Source: Oscillospiraceae bacterium
GTDB lineage: Bacteria; Bacillota; Clostridia; Oscillospirales; Oscillospiraceae
Length of the DNA: 52,315 bases
Direction: 5' to 3'
NCBI GenBank assembly: GCA_017429325.1
Contig: JAFRPC010000044.1
Location: 1 to 52,315, forward strand
The position numbers and the translations under genes were made by a program. The stretch's first letter is position 1, and each line of letters begins with the position of its first letter. Shown piece by piece: positions 34,258 through 42,533 of the stretch. The notes beneath the pieces were generated by a model. It did no database searches. It saw only the letters and a program-made list of their open reading frames with translations, and was not told where the DNA came from.

Positions 34258-35262
34258 ATGGAACCGAAAAAAGTCATGCTTTCCGGCATCAAGCCCAGCG
34301 GGGACCTGACCCTGGGCAGCTATCTCGGAGCGATCCGCAACTGGAAGAGCCGGGCGGAGGAATTTGACTGCTACTACTTTATGGCAGACCTCCACGCCAT
34401 CACGGTGCGGCAGAACCCTGCGGACCTGCGCCGCCGGACCATGGAGCAGCTGGCGCAGTACATCGCCTGCGGCCTGGACCCGGAGAAGAACACCCTCTTC
34501 ATCCAGAGCCACGTCCACCAGCACGCAGAGCTGGGCTGGGTGCTCAACTGCTACGCAATGTTCGGCGAGCTGTCCCGGATGACCCAGTTCAAGGACAAAA
34601 GCGCCAAGAACGCCGATAACATCAACGGCGGCCTCTTCACCTATCCAGCCCTGATGGCCGCGGATATCCTGCTCTATCAGCCGGATTATGTGCCGGTGGG
34701 GGAGGACCAGAAGCAGCATGTGGAGCTGACCCGGGACATCGCCCTGCGCTTCAACCACCTTTACGGCGAGACCTTCAAGGTGCCGGAGCCCTACATCCCC
34801 AAGGTGGGAGCCCGCATCATGAGCCTTGCGAATCCCGAGGCCAAGATGTCCAAGTCCGAGAACGACGACCCGGGCCGCGTGACCCTGATGGACAGCCCCG
34901 ACACCATTATGCGCCTGTTCAAGCGGGCCGTCACCGACTGCGACGCCTGTGTGCGCTATGACCCGGAGAACAAAAAGGGCATCTCCAATCTCATAACCAT
35001 CTATGCCGCCTGCACCGGCAAGAGTTTTGCCCAGATCGAGCGGGAGTTCGAGGGCCGCGGCTACGGCGAGTTCAAGCCCGCCGTGGGCGAGGCCGTGGTG
35101 GAGCTTCTCCGCCCCATCCGCGAGCAGACCGAGCGCCTGCTGAAGGACAAGGCCTATCTGGAGACCGTCTGCAAGGAGGGCGCAGAAAAGGCGGGCTATA
35201 TCGCCAACAAGACCTTGAGAAAGGTCTACAAGAAGGTCGGATTCGTGGCAAGATTCAACTGA
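34258..35262 (+). CDS. trpS: Tryptophanyl-tRNA synthetase
   Basis: A 334-residue class I synthetase. GIKPSGDLTLGSYLGAI carries the HIGH-like motif, VPVGEDQKQH binds tryptophan/ATP, and KMSKSEND is the KMSKS loop. ATG 34258 follows GAGGTG by 8 bases. A tRNA-Trp gene is also in this window (51.9 kb) but unlinked. Confidence 0.97.
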   Translation: MEPKKVMLSGIKPSGDLTLGSYLGAIRNWKSRAEEFDCYYFMADLHAITVRQNPADLRRRTMEQLAQYIACGLDPEKNTLFIQSHVHQHAELGWVLNCYAMFGELSRMTQFKDKSAKNADNINGGLFTYPALMAADILLYQPDYVPVGEDQKQHVELTRDIALRFNHLYGETFKVPEPYIPKVGARIMSLANPEAKMSKSENDDPGRVTLMDSPDTIMRLFKRAVTDCDACVRYDPENKKGISNLITIYAACTGKSFAQIEREFEGRGYGEFKPAVGEAVVELLRPIREQTERLLKDKAYLETVCKEGAEKAGYIANKTLRKVYKKVGFVARFN

Positions 35263-35287
35263 CGCGCTCCTGAGGATACAGACAGCT

Positions 35288-36475
35288 ATGATATTTGACA
35301 TGAATTTCCTGCTGCGGGTCGGCGCGGCCCTGCTGCTGGCCGGGGCACTGTCTTTTCTGGCGACGCCTCTGGTCAAGCATCTTGCAAATCGCGTCGGCGC
35401 CATTGACGTCCCGAAGGACGGGCGGCGGATGCACACCGTCCCCATTCCCCGGATGGGCGGCCTTGCGATTTTCCTGGGCTTCCTGCTCTCGACGCTGATC
35501 TTCTACAGCGAGCTGCGCAGCGATAGAGGGCTCCAGTCCATCCTGCTGGGGGCCATCCTGATCGTGATCCTGGGCGTCTTCGACGACAAATACACCCTGA
35601 GCGCCAAGCTGAAGTTGGTGGTCCAGCTGGTGGCCGCGGCCATCGTCGTGTTCTACGGCGACCTGCGCATCGACCGGCTCACGAATCCCTTCGGCACCAG
35701 CCTCTTCTCCTTTTGGGATCTGGGCGTCTGGGCTTATCCCATTACCCTCATCTGGATCGTCGCCATTACCAACGCCGTCAACTTCATCGACGGACTGGAC
35801 GGCCTGGCCTGCGGCGTGAGCTGCATCTCTGCCCTGAATCTGCTGGTCATCGCCCTTCTGGTCTCCGACGCCAACGTCGCTATCATTATGGCCGCCCTGA
35901 CGGGAGCCTGCCTGGGCTTTGTCCCCTACAACTTCAACCCCGCCAAGATCTTCATGGGGGACACGGGCTCCACCTTCCTGGGCTTCGTGCTGGCAACGGT
36001 CTCCATTCAGGGCCTGTTCAAGGCCTACACGGTGATCTCGTTTATCGTGCCCTTCCTGCTGCTGGGTTTGCCTATCTTTGACATCTGCTTCGCGGTGATC
36101 CGCCGCCTGGCCAGCGGCAAGAACCCCATGGAGGCGGACCGGGGACATTTTCATCATCGCCTGATCGACATGGGCTTCAGTCAGAAGCAGTCTGTTGCCA
36201 TTGCCTATGTGCTGACGGGTATCCTGGGCCTGGCCGCGGTGCTGCTGACCGTCTCCGGCGCAATGCGGACTCTGATCATGTTGGGCGCCATCTTAGTGGT
36301 AGGCGCCATCGGAATGCGCATCATCATGGGCGGGACGCCCCGCGCCAAATTCTGGCACCACATCAAAAACGGAACAACGCCGCCCGAGGGCGAAGCGCAG
36401 GAGGAGCCTGCCGGGGATTTGCCTCCGCAGACGACGGAGGCGCTTCCGAAGGAGGATACGAATGAACAAGCTTAA
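35288..36475 (+). CDS. tagO: UDP-GlcNAc:undecaprenyl-phosphate GlcNAc-1-phosphate transferase (TagO/WecA)
   Basis: A 395-residue integral membrane enzyme with about 11 helices, which starts teichoic acid or polysaccharide synthesis by placing GlcNAc-1-phosphate on undecaprenyl phosphate. Conserved motifs are VFDDKYTLSAKLKL, NAVNFIDGLDGLACG, KIFMGDTGSTFLG and GHFHHRLIDMGFSQKQ. It has a soluble Pro/Glu-rich tail of about 40 residues. The UDP-GlcNAc 2-epimerase gene overlaps its end by 14 bases. With TagD and the CDP-glycerol transferase at 17-19 kb it can make the linkage unit of a glycerol-phosphate polymer. Confidence 0.93.
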   Translation: MIFDMNFLLRVGAALLLAGALSFLATPLVKHLANRVGAIDVPKDGRRMHTVPIPRMGGLAIFLGFLLSTLIFYSELRSDRGLQSILLGAILIVILGVFDDKYTLSAKLKLVVQLVAAAIVVFYGDLRIDRLTNPFGTSLFSFWDLGVWAYPITLIWIVAITNAVNFIDGLDGLACGVSCISALNLLVIALLVSDANVAIIMAALTGACLGFVPYNFNPAKIFMGDTGSTFLGFVLATVSIQGLFKAYTVISFIVPFLLLGLPIFDICFAVIRRLASGKNPMEADRGHFHHRLIDMGFSQKQSVAIAYVLTGILGLAAVLLTVSGAMRTLIMLGAILVVGAIGMRIIMGGTPRAKFWHHIKNGTTPPEGEAQEEPAGDLPPQTTEALPKEDTNEQA

Positions 36476-37610
36476 GGTTTTGTCGGTGTTCGGCACCCGT
36501 CCCGAGGCCATCAAAATGGCCCCCCTGGTCAAGTATTTGGCCGCCCTGCCGGAGTTTGAAAGCCTCTGCTGTCTCACGGGACAGCACCGGGAGATGCTGG
36601 ATTCCGTGATGGACATTTTTCACCTGCGGGCCGACTACGACCTCAATATCATGCAGGAGCGACAGACCCTCTCCTCCATCACCAGCCGGACCATCCTCGG
36701 CATGGACGAGGTCATTGCCAAGGCCCAGCCGGACCTGATCCTGGTCCACGGCGACACCTCCACCACCTTTGCCGGAGCGCTCTCGGCCTTCTACCACCGG
36801 GTCCCGGTGGGCCACGTGGAGGCCGGACTTCGGACGCTGGACAAATATTCTCCCTACCCCGAGGAGATGAACCGGACCTTAGTGGGCGACATTGCGGAGC
36901 TCCACTTCTGCCCCACGGCCAACAACCTCCGCAACTTAGAGCGGGAGGCTGTGGCAGGGGAGAAGTTCATCACCGGCAACACCGTCATCGACGCTATGCA
37001 GACCACCGTCCGCCCAGATTTCGTTTTCTCCGTTCCGGAGCTGAACGAGCTGGATTTCGGCGGCAGAAAGGTCATCACCGTCACCTGCCACCGGCGGGAA
37101 AACTACGGCGAGCCCATGCGGAACATCATGGAGGCGCTGCGGGAGCTGGCCCTGACCCACCCGGAGCTGGAGATCGTCTATCCCGTCCATCTGAGCCCCG
37201 TGGTGCGGGAGTGCGTCTTCGGCATTCTGCGGGATGTGCCCCGGGTCCACCTCATCGACCCCATCGACGTGGAGAACATGCACAATCTGATGGCCCGCTG
37301 CTGCTTTGTCATGACGGACTCCGGCGGCCTGCAGGAGGAGGCCCCCGCCCTGGGGAAGCCCGTGCTGGTGCTGCGCCGGGAGACCGAGCGGCCCGAGGCG
37401 GTCAAGGCCGGGACCGTGAAGCTGGCCGGAGTGGAAAAGGCCGAGATCCTGCGCCTGGCGGAGATGCTGCTCACCGACGAGGCGGCCTACAACGCAATGG
37501 CCAGAGCGGTCAATCCCTACGGCGACGGCCACGCCTGTCAGCGCATCGCCCAGGCCATTGCCTGGCACTTCGGGCGCAGCGCTGAGAAACCCGCCGACTT
37601 CGGCGCCTGA
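36462..37610 (+). CDS. wecB: UDP-N-acetylglucosamine 2-epimerase (non-hydrolysing)
   Basis: A 382-residue GT-B-fold enzyme interconverting UDP-GlcNAc and UDP-ManNAc. FGTRPEAIKMAPL, TGQHREMLD, VHGDTSTTFAGAL, HVEAGLRT, TCHRRENYG and TDSGGLQEEAPALGKPVL are all present. AAGGAGG precedes ATG 36462, which lies within the end of the TagO gene, so the two are translationally coupled. UDP-ManNAc is the usual second sugar of teichoic acid linkage units; no TagA transferase is visible in this window. Confidence 0.95.
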   Translation: MNKLKVLSVFGTRPEAIKMAPLVKYLAALPEFESLCCLTGQHREMLDSVMDIFHLRADYDLNIMQERQTLSSITSRTILGMDEVIAKAQPDLILVHGDTSTTFAGALSAFYHRVPVGHVEAGLRTLDKYSPYPEEMNRTLVGDIAELHFCPTANNLRNLEREAVAGEKFITGNTVIDAMQTTVRPDFVFSVPELNELDFGGRKVITVTCHRRENYGEPMRNIMEALRELALTHPELEIVYPVHLSPVVRECVFGILRDVPRVHLIDPIDVENMHNLMARCCFVMTDSGGLQEEAPALGKPVLVLRRETERPEAVKAGTVKLAGVEKAEILRLAEMLLTDEAAYNAMARAVNPYGDGHACQRIAQAIAWHFGRSAEKPADFGA

Positions 37611-37635
37611 GCCGCCGAGGGGAAAGGAAGCTGCT

Positions 37636-38496
37636 ATGAAACGAATTCTGCCCCTGGTCCTGCTGCTGGTCCTGGTGCTGCCCCTGCTGAGCGCCTGCGG
37701 TACTCAGACGGAGCCCAAGCCCTTAGAGACGGTGCCGCCCTTTCAGGAGACGGTGCTGCTGGACAACGAGCTCTGCGCTGTAACGGTGACGGACGTCACC
37801 GTGGACGAGATCTGGGGCCTGCTCATGAAGGTCCACTGTGAGAATAAAACCGAAGCCACGGTGTTTTTCAACATGAAGAATCCCAGGTGTCAGGCTTGGG
37901 TCCTGAATGCCGACTGGGTCCAGGAGCTCGGCCCCGGGGAGAGCGTCGATTCCGAGTTCAACGTCTTTGCCGTGGAGCTCCAGCGCTGCGGCCTCAGCCG
38001 TGTGGACGAGTTTCGCTTTCAGCTCGTGATGACGGATGCTGAGAGCGAAGACGGGAGCCCCCTGGTCAACGAAGAGGTGGCCTTTTCTCCCACCGGCGCG
38101 GACCTGGAAAAGCTGGAACCCCTGCCCCTGCGGAAGTCCGGGAAGCAGGACGTGGAGCTGGTGAACAGCGGTTCCGCTGTCTTTACGGTCTGCGGCACGG
38201 AGAGCGACAGCATCTGGCCCTATAACCTGATTCTCTACATGTACAACAAGTCGGAGAAGGACCAGAGCTTTACCTGGCGGGACATCAGCGTCAACGGCGT
38301 CTCCACGAACCCCTGGTTCTTCCGGACCGTCCCGGCAGGCTGTCAGTCCTGTATGCTGGTCTATTTCAACGAGGACATCATGAAGGAAAACGGCGTCGAG
38401 CAAATCAAGAAGGTGGAGTTCACCCTCGTGCTCCAGGACCCCGAGACCTATGAAACGCTGGAGCAGTACCAGTGCAGCTACGTTCCAAAAAAATAA
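37636..38496 (+). CDS. Lipoprotein of unknown function
   Basis: A 286-residue protein starting MKRILPLVLLLVLVLP with lipobox LLSAC, so it should be a membrane-anchored lipoprotein. The remainder appears beta-rich with two similar halves: LLMKVHCENKTEATVFFNMK and ILYMYNKSEKDQSFTWRDI each look like an immunoglobulin-type strand block. I do not recognise a family. ATG 37636 follows a GGAAAGGAAG ribosome site; the upstream in-frame ATG at 37558 would bury the signal peptide. Confidence 0.8.
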   Translation: MKRILPLVLLLVLVLPLLSACGTQTEPKPLETVPPFQETVLLDNELCAVTVTDVTVDEIWGLLMKVHCENKTEATVFFNMKNPRCQAWVLNADWVQELGPGESVDSEFNVFAVELQRCGLSRVDEFRFQLVMTDAESEDGSPLVNEEVAFSPTGADLEKLEPLPLRKSGKQDVELVNSGSAVFTVCGTESDSIWPYNLILYMYNKSEKDQSFTWRDISVNGVSTNPWFFRTVPAGCQSCMLVYFNEDIMKENGVEQIKKVEFTLVLQDPETYETLEQYQCSYVPKK

Positions 38497-38503
38497 GACA
38501 AAC

Positions 38504-38531
38504 AAAAACGGGACCGCGAGGTCCCGTTTTT
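38504..38531. terminator. Bidirectional terminator between convergent genes
   Basis: A perfect 12-bp stem (38504-38515 with 38520-38531), GCGA loop, flanked by A5 on one side and T5 on the other. It serves the plus-strand lipoprotein gene and the minus-strand membrane protein gene. Confidence 0.95.
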
Positions 38532-38545
38532 GTTGTATATAAGGG

Positions 38546-39325
38546 TCATTCCGTTTCGGCCACGGCAGGCGCCTCCTCCGGGGCTGCTGCCGCGTCGGGG
38601 GCGGCTGGGGCGTCGGGGACGGCGTTGGCAGCGGCGGAAACGGCGCTGGGGACGGCGGCTGCGGAGAGGACGCCCGCGCAGGCGGCCTCTTCCTTCTGGG
38701 CCAGGAAGCCGTCGATCAGCTTTTCGAGGAGGGGGATCTTCTTGCTCTCGTCCTGAATGGCGTTGACCAGCTCCACAAGCTTTGTGAAGTATTCCGCCTT
38801 GGCGCTGTCCTTGTAGAAGTACTCACAGTAGCCGTCGATAAACTCCCGGATGAAGAAGAGCCGGTCGTTTTCGTTGTTGACGGTCTGGATCAGGCCGATA
38901 ATCTTTGCAAAATAGTCCGCCTTGATGTTTTCCTTAAAGAAATCGTCCCGGGATTTCGAGAGGTTTTTCATGACCACGATCAAGCCGCCGGAGATCAGGT
39001 CGGCCAGAGCGGAGACGATGAGGGGAATCAGGAGCTTGGCGTCGTAGCCCCGCAGGACGATGAAGCCCACCATGACGCAGATGAAGGCCGTCACCAGGCA
39101 GAAGAGAACGGAGAAGACCACCGTCAGATTCTGTGCCTGCTTGAGGATGCTGTAGTGGTAGGATTTGGAGATGTCCGAGCCGTTGTAGACAAAGTTCAGG
39201 TATTGGCTGAGCTCCTGCCGCTCCCGGTCGTCCACCGAGAGGTCCTTGTTGTTTTGCCCGGAAAAAATCGTGTTGATATAGGGATTGAACAGGGTATCGG
39301 AGAAATCGTATTGCAGCTTACTCAT
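38546..39325 (-). CDS. Two-helix membrane protein, TRADD-N-associated membrane domain-like
   Basis: A 259-residue protein. Residues 1-65 are soluble, helices lie at about 68-92 and 97-119, and the rest is cytoplasmic. The arrangement YHYSILKQAQN, helix, VGFIVLRG, helix, LISGGLIVVMKNLSKSRDDF resembles the two-transmembrane domain associated with bacterial TRADD-N proteins (from memory, moderate certainty). Two tandem repeats follow (about 136-170 and 177-210), each starting A(D/E)YF(A/T)K and ending in FIDGY or LIDGF. The last 50 residues are an Ala/Pro/Glu-rich disordered tail. The gene is 27 bases downstream of an ImmA/IrrE peptidase gene, probably in one operon, suggesting a protease-regulated membrane effector. 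Confidence 0.6.
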   Translation of the reverse strand: MSKLQYDFSDTLFNPYINTIFSGQNNKDLSVDDRERQELSQYLNFVYNGSDISKSYHYSILKQAQNLTVVFSVLFCLVTAFICVMVGFIVLRGYDAKLLIPLIVSALADLISGGLIVVMKNLSKSRDDFFKENIKADYFAKIIGLIQTVNNENDRLFFIREFIDGYCEYFYKDSAKAEYFTKLVELVNAIQDESKKIPLLEKLIDGFLAQKEEAACAGVLSAAAVPSAVSAAANAVPDAPAAPDAAAAPEEAPAVAETE

Positions 39326-39352
39326 AGACGGACCTCCTGTACCGGCCAAGGG

Positions 39353-39979
39353 TTAGGAGAACATCCGCATCTTCATCCGTGCCAGCAGGTTCTTGTTGGC
39401 CGGACGGGAGAAGGTCTGCAAGGCGCCTGAATCGGAGACGGAGAATTCCAGCTCCTTCAGCCGCTCTCGCATCACGTCCTCCGGGACCATGAAGAGCAGA
39501 GCCAGGGCGTTGACAGAGTCGGTGTCCAGCACCGAGCTGCCAATGGCAAGTCGCAGGGCGTCGGAGGGGATCAGCAGCCGCCGGGCAAAGGCGTTGGCCT
39601 CCCGCTCGCTTTCCGAGCCGTCCGTCAACTCCGTGCGGAATTCGATATGGAATTTCCGTTCCGGCTCCATGTGCAGGCAGCTGTGGGCGATCTCATGGGC
39701 AATGGTGAAGCGGCGGCTGTTTACGTCGTCTCCCTTTTTGTAGAGGATCGCCAAATCGTTCCCGTTCGCCACAATGGCGCCGAGGATGTCGCCGGTGTCG
39801 GCGCTGCCGCGCTCATTGAACACCTGCATCTCGATTTTGGTAAAGTCAAAGGGCTTCAGTCGGATCCCCATTTGGAAGCAGATCTGCGCGACATCGACCG
39901 GGAATATGCCGATCTGGTCCGTTTTTTGCAGTAGGTCGCCGGGCGTCAGCCCATTCATGTCCTTGATTTTTTGGCACAT
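39353..39979 (-). CDS. ImmA/IrrE-family zinc metallopeptidase
   Basis: A 208-residue soluble protein. The zincin motif RRFTIAHEIAHSCLH (H95, E96, H99) and the third-ligand helix SESEREANAFARRLLIP match the ImmA/IrrE (COG2856) family, whose members cleave a specific partner, usually a repressor, in response to DNA damage or mobile-element induction. No HTH domain is fused and no repressor is nearby; the neighbour is a membrane protein. ATG 39979 follows AAGGAGG by about 11 bases; a longer in-frame ORF start at 40147 lies upstream of the promoter. A good promoter is directly upstream. Confidence 0.88.
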   Translation of the reverse strand: MCQKIKDMNGLTPGDLLQKTDQIGIFPVDVAQICFQMGIRLKPFDFTKIEMQVFNERGSADTGDILGAIVANGNDLAILYKKGDDVNSRRFTIAHEIAHSCLHMEPERKFHIEFRTELTDGSESEREANAFARRLLIPSDALRLAIGSSVLDTDSVNALALLFMVPEDVMRERLKELEFSVSDSGALQTFSRPANKNLLARMKMRMFS

Positions 39980-40028
39980 ATTTCGTTCGCCCTCCTTTAT
40001 CTCTGGGTGAATCGTTCTCTTTGGCCTT

Positions 40029-40057
40029 ATTATATCGGTATCCAACAGGAATTGCAA
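40029..40057 (-). promoter_or_regulatory. Promoter of the peptidase/membrane-protein operon
   Basis: On the minus strand, TTGCAA (40052-40057) and TATAAT (40029-40034) are separated by 17 bases. It fixes the peptidase start to the ATG at 39979. Confidence 0.8.
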
Positions 40058-40286
40058 GCCTTTTGCGGCAAGATTTAACAACTTTTTCACATTTTCCCAC
40101 CACTTTTCCACAGAAATCTCCACAGGACCGGCTCGTATTGCTTCCATTATAAGAACTCTGTTCTGCGATTGCCGTCGAAGCTAATTTCAAAAAGAAACGA
40201 ATCCCGTTTCGTCAGCGCGTCGGGGGAATTGAGAGAAGAGGGAGAGAAGAGGAGAGAAGAGCGGTAAAAAATTTCATCCCAGGCAC

Positions 40287-40315
40287 TTGAAAATTTATGT
40301 CTCTTTTTGTATAAT
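40287..40315 (+). promoter_or_regulatory. Promoter of the transglutaminase-like lipoprotein
   Basis: TTGAAA at 40287-40292 and TATAAT at 40310-40315 with a 17-base spacer. The preceding intergenic stretch (40190-40265) is a purine-rich GAGAGAAGA repeat-like tract. Confidence 0.78.
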
Positions 40316-40370
40316 AAACAGGGTATTCCTACAAAACGATAAAGCAGAAAAACTGAAAGGATGATATTTT

Positions 40371-41648
40371 ATGAAGCAGCTGCTTACCTGTCTACTTATC
40401 CTCAGCCTGGTGCTCTCCCTGTGCGCCTGCGGAAGTTCCTCCACCGAGACCAAGCCCGTGGAGACCAAGCCTGTTGAAACGACACCCGCGAAGACCGAGC
40501 CCGCGAAGACCGAGCCCGCGAAGACCGAGCCCGTGAAGACCGAGCCCGTGAAGACCGAACCCACGCAGACCGAACCTGTTTGGACAGAACCCGGCGAGCG
40601 CATCCGCGGCGACTATGACCTGATCGCACCCTATCTGGCTCTTTGGAGCCATGAGGAACTGGACGGCTTTATCAGGATCAACGAGGACTGGACCTGGGAA
40701 CTTCTGGATGCCCAGGGCAGTATCAAAGAGGGTGGCGAATGCAGCTATCTGGACGGATACTTGATTCTGGAGCAGGAGGACGGAACAGACTGGGACTTCC
40801 TGTACTTCGGAGAGGACGGCTCTTTGTACAACTCCGCTTCCATGGAGATGCACATGGATGAGCTGCCGGAGCCCGACGACGTAGGTGTGGAATACTATCC
40901 CTATGTGCTGCCCGCTACCGACGGTTACTCCGAATTGGCCTGTCAAATCTATGAAGAGATCTACCCCATGATAGTCAACCTGGAGGATTTTTCTTACAGC
41001 TCGGCTGACTGCGAACCTTCGTACCTGGAGGCCCTGAGCGATGCCTGCGACTTGATTTATAACCGCCATCCAGAGACTCGGATGTATTTCCGGCTTGATG
41101 ATACCTTCGACGAGCAGGACAATCAGGTCCTGTCCTCCGTTTACTTCTGGGATCGGGAGGAAAATGCAGACAAAGAGCTCATCCGCCGGAACCTGGATGA
41201 CTTTGAGGACCAAGCCGCGCGGACCGTAGCTAAGATTTTGAACAGCAGCGAGGAGGATATGACGGCCGAGGAGTTGTATCTGCGCCTGTCTGAATATGTC
41301 TGCGCCAGCGCGGATTATGATTTCGACAGCAAATCCGGCGCTCCAAATTCCCCATGGGCTGGAATCATGGGCGGGACCTGCCTTTCCGAAGGCTATGCCG
41401 CAGCTTTGCAGTACCTGTGCTCCGAAGCGAATCTCTACTGCGAGGTCGTACACGGCTACTCCCGGGATGCGTATCACGACTGGAACCTTGTCAAGCTTCC
41501 CTCCGGTGAATACTACATTGACCTTACTTGGGCAGACCAGGCCGGAGAACCCGAAAGCATCGAATGGATGAACTATTACATGATGACCCTGGAGCAGACA
41601 CTGATTGAACATGAGTTCTTAGAAAAAACTGCGGAGCCAGGAAATTAA
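40371..41648 (+). CDS. Transglutaminase-like domain lipoprotein
   Basis: A 425-residue predicted lipoprotein: signal MKQLLTCLLILSLVLSLCAC, then a Thr/Glu/Pro/Lys repeat spacer (about 24-70), a middle domain resembling a small beta domain (about 80-150), and a C-terminal transglutaminase/protease-like domain. Its Cys lies in GGTCLSEGYAAALQYLC, the His in YHDWNLVKL and the Asp in YYIDLTWAD, in the usual order. Such domains cleave or cross-link peptides at the cell surface. The gene has its own promoter and terminator. The function is inferred only at the fold level. Confidence 0.8.
   Translation: MKQLLTCLLILSLVLSLCACGSSSTETKPVETKPVETTPAKTEPAKTEPAKTEPVKTEPVKTEPTQTEPVWTEPGERIRGDYDLIAPYLALWSHEELDGFIRINEDWTWELLDAQGSIKEGGECSYLDGYLILEQEDGTDWDFLYFGEDGSLYNSASMEMHMDELPEPDDVGVEYYPYVLPATDGYSELACQIYEEIYPMIVNLEDFSYSSADCEPSYLEALSDACDLIYNRHPETRMYFRLDDTFDEQDNQVLSSVYFWDREENADKELIRRNLDDFEDQAARTVAKILNSSEEDMTAEELYLRLSEYVCASADYDFDSKSGAPNSPWAGIMGGTCLSEGYAAALQYLCSEANLYCEVVHGYSRDAYHDWNLVKLPSGEYYIDLTWADQAGEPESIEWMNYYMMTLEQTLIEHEFLEKTAEPGN
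40494..40568 (+). repeat. Five 15-base in-frame tandem repeats
   Basis: Units start at 40494, 40509, 40524, 40539 and 40554, each ACCGAGCCCGCGAAG or a close variant, encoding TEPAK/TEPVK/TEPTQ. They form the wall-spanning linker of the lipoprotein. Unit number could vary by slippage without breaking the frame. Confidence 0.92.
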
Positions 41649-41656
41649 AGAAAAAG

Positions 41657-41707
41657 ATACATAGCTGAAAAGGGGCTGTCTTGCGACAGCCCCTTTCAGC
41701 TATGTAT
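41657..41707. terminator. Long bidirectional terminator hairpin
   Basis: A nearly perfect stem of about 23 bp (41657-41680 with 41685-41707) with a TTGC loop; the inner part GGGGCTGTC/GACAGCCCC is flanked by A- and T-rich arms. It separates the convergent lipoprotein and proline-rich protein genes and touches the latter's stop codon. Confidence 0.92.
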
Positions 41708-42210
41708 CATAAATACAGGTATAGAACCGCGGCGATCAGCAGCTCCAGCCCGGCAGCGCCGTCCTGCTTCATTGCCAGCAGCAGCACAGCCAGCACCAGC
41801 AGATCCTCGGTGTCCAGGCCCCGGGGAAGCAGGCGGCCCAGAATTCCCTCCGGGCCCAAGAGACCTCCGGGCGGCATAGGCCGTCCCATGGGAGGACCGG
41901 GACGGGGCGGGGGAGCACGAGGCGGACGGGGCGGCGAGGGAGGAGGCGCCGAAGACGGTGGAGGAGGCGCAGAAGGCGGCGGTGGAGGCGGCATGAAAGG
42001 CGGCGGGTCATGCCCCAGGGGGCGGGGCGACCGGGAGCCGGTCTCTTCGGTGGTCAGCGGTTCTCTCCGCCCGTGGTCCGGGGCCGGAGGCGGTCTGCGG
42101 TCCGGAACCGGCGGTATCCCGTTGCGGGGTCCCGTCGGCTGTGGGGGCGGGTCTGGCACCTGCTTCCTGTCGAAGCCGCCGCTGGCGTTGGGCGTATAGC
42201 GGCTATACAT
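41707..42210 (-). CDS. Proline-rich protein with hydrophobic C-terminus
   Basis: A 167-residue protein. Residues about 20-125 are extremely rich in Pro with Arg and Gly, including long Pro runs; the C-terminal about 35 residues (LDTEDLLVLAVLLLAMK and LELLIAAVLYLYL) form two short hydrophobic helices. ATG 42210 overlaps the end of the preceding gene by 8 bases. I know similar short clostridial proteins with an LD-x-DDLLLLALL tail but no function. Low-complexity composition makes homology unreliable. Confidence 0.6.
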   Translation of the reverse strand: MYSRYTPNASGGFDRKQVPDPPPQPTGPRNGIPPVPDRRPPPAPDHGRREPLTTEETGSRSPRPLGHDPPPFMPPPPPPSAPPPPSSAPPPSPPRPPRAPPPRPGPPMGRPMPPGGLLGPEGILGRLLPRGLDTEDLLVLAVLLLAMKQDGAAGLELLIAAVLYLYL

Positions 42211-42532
42211 GAGCGTCACCGCGCCGGGCCAGGAGCTGGGCCGCGATCCGGGAGAGGGCGGCGGCCCGCAGTGCCCGATCCACCCGCACCTGCCCCGCCT
42301 CGCTCAGAGCCGGACGCAGGGCCGACAGGACCCGCGCCTCGCTTCCCCCGGCAGCGCTGAGCTGCCCCAAGAGGCTCGCCAGACCAGCTTCCGGCGGCGG
42401 GGCGTTCTGCGGCTCCGGGCCGGGCTCCGTGTCCGGGGGCTTCAGCCCTAAGTTCTCCGCCAGGGCGGCAAGGCGGGACATCTGCTCCGGGTCGGAGAGG
42501 ACCGCCTGTAAGGTGCTTTGCAGGTCCTCCAT
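42203..42532 (-). CDS. Small Ala/Leu-rich protein (DPEQM motif)
   Basis: A 109-residue protein beginning MEDLQSTLQAVLSDPEQMSR, then a Pro/Glu linker (about 30-50) and a helical C-terminal half. The LSDPEQMxxLxxLAxxLG pattern is familiar from conserved clostridial hypothetical proteins. It lies 1 base after the preceding gene and overlaps the proline-rich gene, so the three are one operon. No function can be assigned. Confidence 0.7.
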   Translation of the reverse strand: MEDLQSTLQAVLSDPEQMSRLAALAENLGLKPPDTEPGPEPQNAPPPEAGLASLLGQLSAAGGSEARVLSALRPALSEAGQVRVDRALRAAALSRIAAQLLARRGDAHV

Positions 42533-42533
42533 G

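Noticed and set aside
40392..41612. A 406-residue minus-strand open frame
   Set aside because: Antisense to the transglutaminase-like lipoprotein, which has a promoter, ribosome site and signal peptide; the repetitive Gly-Leu-rich part is merely the complement of the TEPAK repeats.
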